DNA of 64,000 bases from DATMER01 sp034667225 (lineage in GTDB: Bacteria; Acidobacteriota; Thermoanaerobaculia; Multivoradales; UBA5704): contig JAXDKG010000040.1 in NCBI GenBank assembly GCA_034667225.1, positions 62,001 through 126,000 on the forward strand, in the 5' to 3' direction. A program made the position numbers and the translations under genes. This document shows positions 1-9,400 of the stretch, one piece after another. The notes beneath the pieces are model-generated. The model was not told the DNA's origin and made no database searches. It was given only the letters and a program-made list of their open reading frames with translations. Positions within the stretch are counted from its first letter, which is position 1; each line of letters opens with the position of its first letter.

Positions 1-2
1 CG

Positions 3-3000
3 ACCATGCTGCGGCTGCGGCGGCACCTCGAGGTGCTCCTCGAGTCCGCCATGGCAGGCCCCGAGCGCAACCCTCGCGAGCTGGACCTCCTCGATGTGGC
101 CGAGCGGCAGCAGTTGCTCGAGTGGAACACCCTGGTCGATGCTTCGGCAGACGAGCCGCTCCACATCCGTTTCGCGCGGCAGGCCGCGAGGACGCCGCAC
201 GCTCCGGCAGTGATCCACGAGCTCGACCAGCTCACCTACGAAGAGCTCGACCGGCGGGCGAACCAGGTGGCGCGGGCGCTGCGGCGCCTGGGCGTGGGCC
301 CCGAGGTGCTGGTCGGGCTCTGCGTCGAGCGCTCTCTGGAGATGGTCGTCGGCCTGCTGGGGATTCTCAAGGCCGGCGGTGCCTATCTGCCGCTCGATCC
401 CGCCTACCCCAGGGACCGCCTCGCCTTCATGCTGGAGGACGCCGGTGCGCCGGTCGTGCTGATCCAGGAGCGCGTCCGCGGGAGCCTGCCCGAGCCGCTC
501 TCCCCGGGCGTGCGCATCCTCTCTCTGGACGGCGACCGCGACACCATCGCGCGCGAAGCCGGGAGCGACCCCGGCGTCGCGGTGGAGGCCGGCCACCTAG
601 CCTATGTCATCTACACCTCGGGCTCCACGGGAGTGCCCAAGGGTGTCGCCGTGACGCACGCCAACGCGGCCCGGCTCTTCGCGGCGACCGAGGAGTGGTT
701 CCACTTCGGTCCCGGCGATGTCTGGACGCTGTTCCACTCTTATGCCTTCGACTTCTCGGTGTGGGAGATCTGGGGCGCGCTGGGCTACGGCGGCCAGCTC
801 GTCGTCGTGCCCTTCGAGGTGAGCCGCTCGCCAGAGGCCTTCATGAGGATGCTCGCGACGGAGGGAGTGACGGTGCTCAGCCAGACACCCTCCGCCTTCC
901 AGCAGCTCATCCTGCTCGGGGAGGCCGGCGGCTTCCGTGACGATCTCGCCTTGCGCGTGGTCGTCTTCGGCGGCGAGGCCCTTGACCTCCATGCTCTCCG
1001 ACCGTGGTGCGCCCACTACGGGTACCGCGCGCCCGTCCTGGTCAACATGTACGGGATCACCGAAACCACGGTGCACGTGACCTACCGGGCGCTGGAGGCG
1101 GAGGATCTCGGGCCTGATGCGGGGAGCGCGATCGGTGTCCCGATCCCCGATCTCAGCGTGCATCTGCTCGATGCCTGGCAGCAGCCGGTGCCGGTCGGAG
1201 TGCCCGGAGAGATGTATGTCGGCGGCGCCGGGCTGTCGCGCGGATATCTGTGCCGGCCGGATCTGACCGCGGCACGCTTCGTCCCCGACCCGTTCGGCGC
1301 CCGGCCGGGAGGCCGGCTCTACCGGACCGGAGACCTCGCCCGGCGTCGGGTGGACGGCGAGATCGAGTACCTCGGCCGCATCGACCATCAGGTGAAGATC
1401 CGCGGCTTCCGCATCGAGCTGGGGGAGATCGAGGCGGTGCTCTCCTCCCATCCCCAGGTCCTCCAGTCCGTGGTCCTGGCCCGGCAGGACGCCTCCGGCC
1501 TGCCGCGGCTGGTCGCCTATGTCCTTCCGAGCCCGGATCGGCCGCTGGAGGGTGCGCCGGCGGCGGCGCTCGACGAGCAGGTCGTCGAGTGGCAGGCGCT
1601 CTACGACGAGATCTACGCGCGCGGGGGCAGCGGCGAGGACGCCACCTTCGACATCGTCGGCTGGGACAGCAGCTACACGGGTGAGCCGATCCCCGCCGAG
1701 GAGATGCGCGAGTGGGTGGAGAGCACGGTCGACGAGATCCTGGCCCTGACCTGGGGGCGGGTGCTTGAGATCGGCTGCGGTACGGGTCTCCTGCTCCACC
1801 GCATCGCTCCCTCCTGCTCTCTGTACCGCGGGACCGATCTCTCGACGTCGGCCCTGGCGCGGGTACGCCGCTCGCTCGGTGCCCGGCTGCCCCAGGTGGA
1901 GCTCGAGCAGCGGCTGGCCGATGATTTCTCGGGGATCGAGAGGGGCTCCTTCGACCTGGTGATCCTCAATTCGGTCGTCCAGTACTTCCCGAGCGCCGAG
2001 TACCTTGCCGGAGTGCTGGAGGGCGCGGTCGCGGCCGTCGCGGACGGCGGCTTCGTCTTCGTCGGCGACGTGCGCAGCAAGCCGTTGCTCGGGGCCTTCC
2101 ATGCCGCCGTGGAGCTGTGTCGGGCCCCGGATGCGTTGCCGCTCGAGCAGCTGCGCCAGCAGATCCAGTTCCAGACTCTGCACGAGAGCGAGCTGGTCAT
2201 TGATCCCGCGTTCTTCCAGGCCCTCCGGGAGCGCCTGCCGCGCATCCGGCGGGTGATCATCCGGCCCAAGCGGGGCCGGGCCGACAACGAGCTGGTCCAG
2301 TTCCGCTACCAGGTCCTCCTCGCGGTGGGGGAGCCGGCCATGCCGGCCGCCGCCCTCTCCTGGCTGGACTGGGAGCGCGAGGGGCTGGACCTCGACGCGG
2401 TCCGGCGGTCGCTGTCGGAGACGAGCCCCGAGGTGCTCGCCTTGCGGCGGGTGCCGAACGCGCGGCTCGCGGAAGCGGTGCTCGCCGCCACGCTGGCCTT
2501 CGAGGAGGACGAGAGCGCAACCGTCACAACCGCCGGAGAGCTGCGGGGCCGGATTCACCGTCTCGGCCGCCAGGGTGTCGACCCGGAGGACTTCCATGAA
2601 CTCGGCCGGCAGGCGGGCTATGAAGTCGAGCTGAGCTGGGCCCAGCCCGGCCCGGAGGGGCGGTACGAGGTCGTGTTCCGGCAGTCCGGGGCCTCCTTGC
2701 CCGGCGGCTTCGCCCTACCGGACGAGACGCCGCTGGACGGTCCCTGGGACCGCTGGACGAACGACCCGCTGCGCGGCAAGCTCGCGCAGCACATCGTCCC
2801 CGAGCTGCGCGCTCATCTGGATGCCAAGCTCCCCTCCTACATGGTGCCCGCGGCCTTCGTCCTGCTCGACGCGATCCCGCTCACCGCTCACGGCAAGGTG
2901 GATCGCCGCGTGCTGCCCGATCCCGGGGCCGCCCGGCCGGAGCAGGCGGAGGGCTTCGTCGCTCCCCGTACTGCGACCGAGGAGGCCCTGGCGAAGATCT

Positions 3001-6000
3001 GGTCCGAGGTCCTCGAGATCGAGCGCATCGGCGCCAGGGACAACTTCTTCGCTCTGGGCGGCCACTCGCTCCTGGCGACCCAGGTCCTCTCCCGGGTGCG
3101 CGAGACCTTCCGGATGGAGCTGCCGCTGCGGACCCTTTTCGAGAAGCCCGTGCTGGCGGAGCTGGCCCGGGAGATCGACCAGGCGCCGAAGGCGCCGCGG
3201 GGGCCTCAGGCATCTCCGCTGCGGCCGGTGCCCCGGGACAGAGACCTCCCCCTGTCGTTCGCCCAGCAGCGCCTCTGGTTCCTCGACCGGCTGGCGCCGG
3301 GTAGCTCGGCCTACAACGTCCCAGTCGCGCTGCGCATGACCGGCCGGCTCGACGTCGCAGTCCTCGCGCGCTGCTTCACCGAGATCGTGCGGCGTCACGA
3401 GAGTCTGCGTTCGGTCTTCCTTGCCCGAGGCGGGCGCCCGGTCCAGGTCGTCGCCCCCGCGCAGGAGGTGGCGCTCCGGGTCGTGGACCTCCGCGCGCTG
3501 GCTCCCGCGGAGCGGCAGGCGCAAGCCGAGCGGCTGATCGCGGCCGAGGCGCAATATCCCTTCGATTTGACCAGCGGGCAGCTGCTCCGGGCGGGGCTGC
3601 TCCGCCTAGCCGAGAGCGAGCACGTGCTGGTCGTGACCACCCATCACATCGTCAGCGATGCGTGGTCGATCGGCCTGTTCAGCCGCGAGCTCGTGGCGCT
3701 CTACGAGGCCTTCGCGGAGGGTCGTCCCTCTCCTCTTCCCGAGCTCGCCATCCAGTATGGCGATTATGCGCACTGGCAGCGGGAGTGGCTCAGCGGAGAG
3801 GTGCTGGACGGCGAGGTGGCGCACTGGAAGCGGCGGCTGGCGGGCGCGCCGCCGGTCCTGGAGCTGCCTACCGACCATTCGCGTCCGGCCATCCTCTCCC
3901 TGCACGGCGCGACCCGGAGCTTCGCGCTGCCGGCGGCGCTCTCCACGGTCGTGCGGGAGAGGAGCCGCGAATGGGAGGCCACGCTTTTCATGGTCCTGCT
4001 CGCCGGCTTCCAGACGCTGCTGTTGCGTTACACCGGCCAGGAAGACCTGAGCATCGGCACGCCGATGGCCGGCCGGAACCGCAAGGAGACCGAGGAGCTC
4101 ATCGGGCTGTTCGTGAACACCCTGGTGCTGCGCAACGATCTCCGCGGCGCCCCCAGCTTCTCCGATCTGCTGGAGCGGGTGCGCGAGACCGCCATGGACG
4201 CCTACGCCCACCAGGACCTGCCGTTCGAGAAGCTGGTCGACGAGCTGAAGCCCGACCGGAGCCTGAGCCACACGCCGCTGTTCCAGGTTCTGCTCAACCT
4301 GCAGAACACTCCGGTGCGGACACTGCCTCTCCAGGTAGTGACCGCCGAGTTCCTGCCCTTCGAGAGCGGAACGTCGAAGTTCGACCTGACGCTGCTCTTC
4401 TCCGAGAGCGAGGGTAGCTCGGAGCTCGTCGGCTCGATCGAATACAGCACGGATCTGTTCGAGAGCACGACGATCGAGCGGATGATCGGCCACTTCGGCG
4501 CGTTGCTCGGCGCGGCGCTGGGTGATCCCGGCCGCCGCCTGCGCGACCTCCCGATCCTCGCAGGGAGCGAGCGCCAGCAGCTGCTCGTGGAGTGGAACGA
4601 TATGCGGGTGGACGCTCCCGCGGAGGAGCCCTGCGTCCACCGCTGGTTCGAGGCCCGCGCGGCGCAGTCCCCGGAAGCAGTGGCCGTGATCTTTGAAACG
4701 GAGAGCCTGACCTTCGGAGAGCTCAACCAGCGGGCCAACCGCCTGGCGTACCGGCTTCTCGACCTGGGCGTGGGGCCGGAAGTCCGGGTGGGGCTCTGCC
4801 TCGAGCGCGGCATCGACATGGTTGTGGGGTTGCTCGCCATCCTCAAGGCCGGCGGCGCCTACGTCCCCCTCGATCCGTCCTATCCGCAGGAGCGGCTGCT
4901 GTACATGCTGGAGGACTCGGCGGCGCCGCTCCTCCTGACCCAGTCGCGACTCGCCGGCCTCTTCCCCGGCATCCGAGCCGAGATCGTCCGCCTCGACATG
5001 CACCGTAGCACTGCCCCGCTGGCCGCCGTGGCCAACCCGGAGAGCGGCGCGACGACCCTGAGCCTCGCCTATCTGATCTATACCTCCGGCTCGACAGGCC
5101 GCCCCAAGGGCGTGCAGATCCCGCATGGCGCCCTCGTCAACTTCCTGGCCTCGATGTTGGAGCGGCCCGGTTTCGACACCGGCGACTCCCTGCTCGCCGT
5201 GACCTCTCTCTCGTTCGACATCGCGGCTCTGGAGCTCTTCCTGCCGCTGATCACCGGGGGGACGCTGATCCTCGTGAGCGGGGAGGTGGCGGCCGACGGC
5301 GCGCGTCTGCTGCAGCAGCTCAACAGCTCCGAGGTCACTGTCCTCCAGGGCACTCCGGCGACGTGGCAGCTCCTGCTGAGCGCCGGCTGGCAGGGAGGGG
5401 ATGGCCTGCGCGCCCTCTGTGGCGGCGAGGCCCTGCCGCGGGCCCTCGCGGACCGCCTTCTCTCCCGCAGCGCCTGCGTGTGGAACCTCTACGGTCCGAC
5501 CGAGACCACGATCTGGTCGATGATCGACGAGGTGAGGCACGGCGAGCGTGGGATCGCCATCGGCAGGCCGATCGCGAACACCCGTGCCTGCCTGCTCGAC
5601 CCATACCTCCAGCCGGTCCCCACCGGTGTACCGGGTGAGCTGTACATCGGCGGCAGCGGCGTCGGGAGGGGCTATCGGGGCCGGCCGGAGCTGACGGCCG
5701 ACCGCTTCGTTCCCGATCCCCTGAGCAGCTTGCCGAGCGGCCGGCTCTACCGGACAGGAGACCTCGCGCGCCACCTGCCGGATGGGCGGATCGAGTTCCT
5801 CGGCCGCATCGACCATCAGGTGAAGCTGCGCGGCTTCCGCATCGAGCTGGGAGAGATCGAGGTCCGGCTGAGGCAGCACGAGAGGGTCGCGGAGGCCGTG
5901 GTGGCGCTGCGCGGCGAGCACCTGTCTGAACGGCTCCTGGTGGCCTACGTCGTGCCGCGGCCCGGGGAGGCGCCGGCCGCCGATGAGCTGCGCGACTTCC

Positions 6001-6473
6001 TCTCGACCGTGCTGCCGAAGCACATGGTCCCGGCGCACTTCGAGAGGCTGACGGCCCTGCCGCTCACCCCGAACGGCAAGGTGGACCGCCGCGCTCTGCC
6101 CGATCCGTCGCGGGCACGGGCGGCGGCGCTCGTGCCCCCCACCAACCAGCTCGAGCTGGAAGTCCTGGAGATCTGGCGCGAGGTGCTGGGGATCGAACAG
6201 ATCGGGATCCACGACAACTTCTTCGATCTGGGCGGGCACTCGTTGCTCACCGTCGAGATCCAGACCCGGATGAGCGAGGCCTTCGCCCGCCCGATCCCGA
6301 TCGTGGAAATGTTCCGTTTCCCGACCGTGAGCTCGTTCGCCGCCTTCCTCGAGCGGGGGCAGAGAGAGCAGCAGGCCGCGCCGGCCCAGGGGCAGCAGCG
6401 GGCCGAAATGCGCAAGGCATCCCTCGAGAAGAGGCGTTCGCACCGCCGCAGCCGTCAGGTCGCGGGAGCGTAG
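3..6473 (+). CDS. Nonribosomal peptide synthetase, (C)-A-MT-T-C-A-T, 5' partial
   Basis: Two NRPS modules. The reading frame is open to the left edge and begins inside the end of a condensation domain, so the gene starts upstream; residue numbers count from the ATG at 6. A1 spans about 30-520 (A3 motif YTSGSTGVPKG, A8 KIRGFRIELGEIE) and is interrupted by a methyltransferase at about 580-880 (VLEIGCGTG, then LNSVVQYFPS), the usual layout of N-methylating modules. T1 is LGGHSLL near 1021. The C domain (about 1075-1510) has HHIVSDAWS. A2 (about 1540-2040) and T2 (LGGHSLL near 2080) follow, then a basic tail. By eye the A1 code is DFWSVGMVHK (nearest the Thr code I know, DFWNIGMVHK) and A2 is DILQLGLIWK (the Gly code). 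Predicted: N-methyl-Thr then Gly. No thioesterase, so the chain passes to the PKS 14 bp downstream. Confidence 0.95.
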   Translation, partial: TMLRLRRHLEVLLESAMAGPERNPRELDLLDVAERQQLLEWNTLVDASADEPLHIRFARQAARTPHAPAVIHELDQLTYEELDRRANQVARALRRLGVGPEVLVGLCVERSLEMVVGLLGILKAGGAYLPLDPAYPRDRLAFMLEDAGAPVVLIQERVRGSLPEPLSPGVRILSLDGDRDTIAREAGSDPGVAVEAGHLAYVIYTSGSTGVPKGVAVTHANAARLFAATEEWFHFGPGDVWTLFHSYAFDFSVWEIWGALGYGGQLVVVPFEVSRSPEAFMRMLATEGVTVLSQTPSAFQQLILLGEAGGFRDDLALRVVVFGGEALDLHALRPWCAHYGYRAPVLVNMYGITETTVHVTYRALEAEDLGPDAGSAIGVPIPDLSVHLLDAWQQPVPVGVPGEMYVGGAGLSRGYLCRPDLTAARFVPDPFGARPGGRLYRTGDLARRRVDGEIEYLGRIDHQVKIRGFRIELGEIEAVLSSHPQVLQSVVLARQDASGLPRLVAYVLPSPDRPLEGAPAAALDEQVVEWQALYDEIYARGGSGEDATFDIVGWDSSYTGEPIPAEEMREWVESTVDEILALTWGRVLEIGCGTGLLLHRIAPSCSLYRGTDLSTSALARVRRSLGARLPQVELEQRLADDFSGIERGSFDLVILNSVVQYFPSAEYLAGVLEGAVAAVADGGFVFVGDVRSKPLLGAFHAAVELCRAPDALPLEQLRQQIQFQTLHESELVIDPAFFQALRERLPRIRRVIIRPKRGRADNELVQFRYQVLLAVGEPAMPAAALSWLDWEREGLDLDAVRRSLSETSPEVLALRRVPNARLAEAVLAATLAFEEDESATVTTAGELRGRIHRLGRQGVDPEDFHELGRQAGYEVELSWAQPGPEGRYEVVFRQSGASLPGGFALPDETPLDGPWDRWTNDPLRGKLAQHIVPELRAHLDAKLPSYMVPAAFVLLDAIPLTAHGKVDRRVLPDPGAARPEQAEGFVAPRTATEEALAKIWSEVLEIERIGARDNFFALGGHSLLATQVLSRVRETFRMELPLRTLFEKPVLAELAREIDQAPKAPRGPQASPLRPVPRDRDLPLSFAQQRLWFLDRLAPGSSAYNVPVALRMTGRLDVAVLARCFTEIVRRHESLRSVFLARGGRPVQVVAPAQEVALRVVDLRALAPAERQAQAERLIAAEAQYPFDLTSGQLLRAGLLRLAESEHVLVVTTHHIVSDAWSIGLFSRELVALYEAFAEGRPSPLPELAIQYGDYAHWQREWLSGEVLDGEVAHWKRRLAGAPPVLELPTDHSRPAILSLHGATRSFALPAALSTVVRERSREWEATLFMVLLAGFQTLLLRYTGQEDLSIGTPMAGRNRKETEELIGLFVNTLVLRNDLRGAPSFSDLLERVRETAMDAYAHQDLPFEKLVDELKPDRSLSHTPLFQVLLNLQNTPVRTLPLQVVTAEFLPFESGTSKFDLTLLFSESEGSSELVGSIEYSTDLFESTTIERMIGHFGALLGAALGDPGRRLRDLPILAGSERQQLLVEWNDMRVDAPAEEPCVHRWFEARAAQSPEAVAVIFETESLTFGELNQRANRLAYRLLDLGVGPEVRVGLCLERGIDMVVGLLAILKAGGAYVPLDPSYPQERLLYMLEDSAAPLLLTQSRLAGLFPGIRAEIVRLDMHRSTAPLAAVANPESGATTLSLAYLIYTSGSTGRPKGVQIPHGALVNFLASMLERPGFDTGDSLLAVTSLSFDIAALELFLPLITGGTLILVSGEVAADGARLLQQLNSSEVTVLQGTPATWQLLLSAGWQGGDGLRALCGGEALPRALADRLLSRSACVWNLYGPTETTIWSMIDEVRHGERGIAIGRPIANTRACLLDPYLQPVPTGVPGELYIGGSGVGRGYRGRPELTADRFVPDPLSSLPSGRLYRTGDLARHLPDGRIEFLGRIDHQVKLRGFRIELGEIEVRLRQHERVAEAVVALRGEHLSERLLVAYVVPRPGEAPAADELRDFLSTVLPKHMVPAHFERLTALPLTPNGKVDRRALPDPSRARAAALVPPTNQLELEVLEIWREVLGIEQIGIHDNFFDLGGHSLLTVEIQTRMSEAFARPIPIVEMFRFPTVSSFAAFLERGQREQQAAPAQGQQRAEMRKASLEKRRSHRRSRQVAGA

Positions 6474-6487
6474 GAGAAGAGCAGGAT

Positions 6488-9400
6488 ATGGACGGAACCG
6501 AGCTGACCGGGCGAGGAAACGAAATCGCGATCATCGGCATGGCCGGACGCTTTCCCGGCGCCGGAAGCATCGACGAGCTCTGGCAGAACCTGCGCGACGG
6601 GGTGGAATCGATCTCGTTTCTTACGGACGAGGAGGCGGTAGCCGCCGGTCTGCCCGCGGACCAGCTCGGTGTGGAAAATCTGGTCAGGGCGGGCGGTGTG
6701 CTCGCCGGGGCTGATCTGTTCGACGCGGCCTTTTTCGGAATTCCTCCGGTCCTCGCGCAGATCATGGACCCGCAGCATCGCCTCTTTCTCGAATTCGCCT
6801 GGGAGGCCCTGGAGTCTGCCGGGTGCGATCCCCAGCGCATTCGAGGAGCGGTCGGCGTCTACGCGGGCGCGGCTTTGAACAGCTACCTGCTGCAGAACCT
6901 GGCGGAGATCCGGCGGCTCAGCCGATCCGTCGGCCACTTCCAGGCATTCATCCTCAACGACAAGGACTTCCTGGCCACGCAGACCGCCTACCGCCTGAAT
7001 CTGCGCGGGCCCAGCGTCTGCGTCCAGAGCGCCTGCTCCACGTCGCTGGTGGCGGTGCACCTGGCCTGCCAGAGCCTGCTCAACGGCGAGTGCGACATGG
7101 CGCTGGCCGGGGGGGCCGCGATCTCGGTGTCGCAGGGAGGTTATCTCTACGCCGAGGGAGGGGTCCTCTCCCCGGATGGCCACTGCCGGGCCTTCGATGC
7201 GCAGGCCGGCGGGACGGTGCCCGGCTCCGGGGTGGCGATCGTGGTGCTGAAACGGTTGGAGGATGCGCTGGCGGACGGCGACCGGATCGAGGCGGTGATC
7301 AAGGGCTCGGCGATCAACAACGACGGGTCTGCGAAGGCCGGCTTCACCGCCCCGAGCGTGGACGGGCAGGCGCGGGTCATCAGCGAGGCCCTGGCGGTGG
7401 CGGGAGTCGATCCGGGATCGGTGAGCTATGTCGAGGCGCATGGCACGGGCACCGCCCTGGGAGATCCGATCGAGGTGAGCGCGTTGACCCAGGTCTTCCG
7501 CTCGGCGACGCGCAAACGCCACTTTTGCGCGCTCGGATCGGTGAAGACGAATCTCGGCCATCTCGACGTGGCGGCGGGCATTGCGGGTCTGATCAAGGCG
7601 GTGCTGGCGCTGCGTCACCGCGAGCTGCCTCCCAGCCTGCATTTCGAGCGTCCGAACCCCGAAATCGATTTCGACGACAGCCCGTTCTACGTCAACACCT
7701 CCCTTTCTGCCTGGGAATCGAACGGCCATCCCCGGAGGGCGGGCGTCAGCTCGTTCGGCATCGGCGGCACGAATGCGCACGTCGTCTTGGAAGAGGCCCC
7801 GGAGGCCCGGGTCGAGAGGCCGCCCGCGTCGTCGCGGATGCAGCTGCTGATCCTGTCGGCCAGGTCTCCCTCCGCTCTGGAGGCGGCAACCTCCAATCTG
7901 GCCGAATTCCTGCGCCGCGATCCCGGCGTCGACCTCGCTGACGTCGCCTACACCCTGCAGGTGGGGCGGGCCGGCTTTGCTCACCGCCTGGCCCTTGTCT
8001 GCCAGGACGCGGGAGAGGCAGCCCAGGCGCTCCTGTCCAACAAGCGGGTCGCCACGGGAACGAGCCGACCGTCGCCACCCATCGTGGCGTTCCTCTTCCC
8101 CGGGCAGGGAGCGCAGCACGCCGGCATGGGAGCGGACCTGTACGCCTCGCAGCCGGTCTTCCGGGCCGAGGTCGACCGCTGTGCGGAGCTCTTGCGTCCG
8201 CGTCTCGGCTTCGATCTGCGCAGCGTCCTCTATCCGCCCGGCATCGCCGGCGATGAAGCCGCGGAGCGCCTCAAGCAGACTGCGATCACCCAGCCGGCGC
8301 TCTTCGTGGTCGAGTACGCGCTGGCCCGGCTCTGGCTGGACTGGGGAGTGCGGCCCGGCGCCATGATCGGTCACAGCCTCGGTGAATACACGGCGGCCTG
8401 CCTGGCGGGCGTGCTGTCGCTCGAGGATGCCCTGGCGCTGGTCGCGTTGCGAGGCGAGCTGATGCAGGGGATGGCGGGCGGCTCGATGCTCTCCGTGCCG
8501 CTGCCGGAAGCCGAGATCGTCTCGTTGCTGGGAGCGGAGCTTTCGCTCGCGTCCGTCAATGGGCGCGACCGCTGCGTCGTCTCGGGCCCCGTGGATGCGG
8601 TGAAGTCCCTGGTCAGTCGGCTCGGCAAGAGCGGGATCGCCTGCCGGCTGCTCGAGACATCGCATGCCTTCCACTCGGCGCAGATGGATCCCATCCTGAA
8701 CGCCTTTTCCGAGATGGTCCGAGAGGTCCGGCTGGCGCCGCCGGTCCTCCCTTACCTGTCGAATCTGACGGGCACCTGGATCACACCGGAACAGGCGGTC
8801 GATCCACGGTACTGGGTTCGCCATCTGCGCGAGACCGTGCGCTTCGCGGCGGGCCTGGACGAGCTGCTGAGCGAGCCGGGGCGGGTGCTGCTGGAGGTCG
8901 GCCCGGGAAATTCGTTGAGCACTCTCGCGCGGCAGCAGGGGAATTGGGACCCGGACCTGGTGATCGCCTCGATGCGGCACCCGCGGGAGCGGGCGGCGGA
9001 CGAGGAGAGCCTGTTGCGCGCTCTGGGCCGGTTGTGGCTCGCAGGCGTGGAGCCAGATTGGGACATGGTTCACGGGACCCGCCGCCTGCGCCTGCGCCTG
9101 CCGACCTACCCTTTCGAAAGGCAACGCTTCTGGCTGGAGCCTCCGGCGCAAGCTCGCGAGAGCCACATCCCGGCCGCCGCTGCGGCAGGCCTCGAGGAGC
9201 CTGTGGAGGTGCCGGCGGTGCAGTCCAGCGAGCCGCGGGACACGCGCCGCCTGGAGATCCTGCAATCCTTGCGCAGCCTGGTGGCGCGGCTGATCGGCGC
9301 CGAGATCTCCGACGCCCACCTGCACACGTCCTTCCTCGAGGTCGGCGTCGACTCGCTGCTCCTCATCCAGACCAGCCAGGCCATCCGGGAGCGCTTCGGC

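Noticed and set aside
597..6443. Long - strand frames (597-2597, 3606-6443) opposite the first NRPS gene
   Set aside because: Shadows of A and C domain coding; low-complexity translations without starts or ribosome sites.
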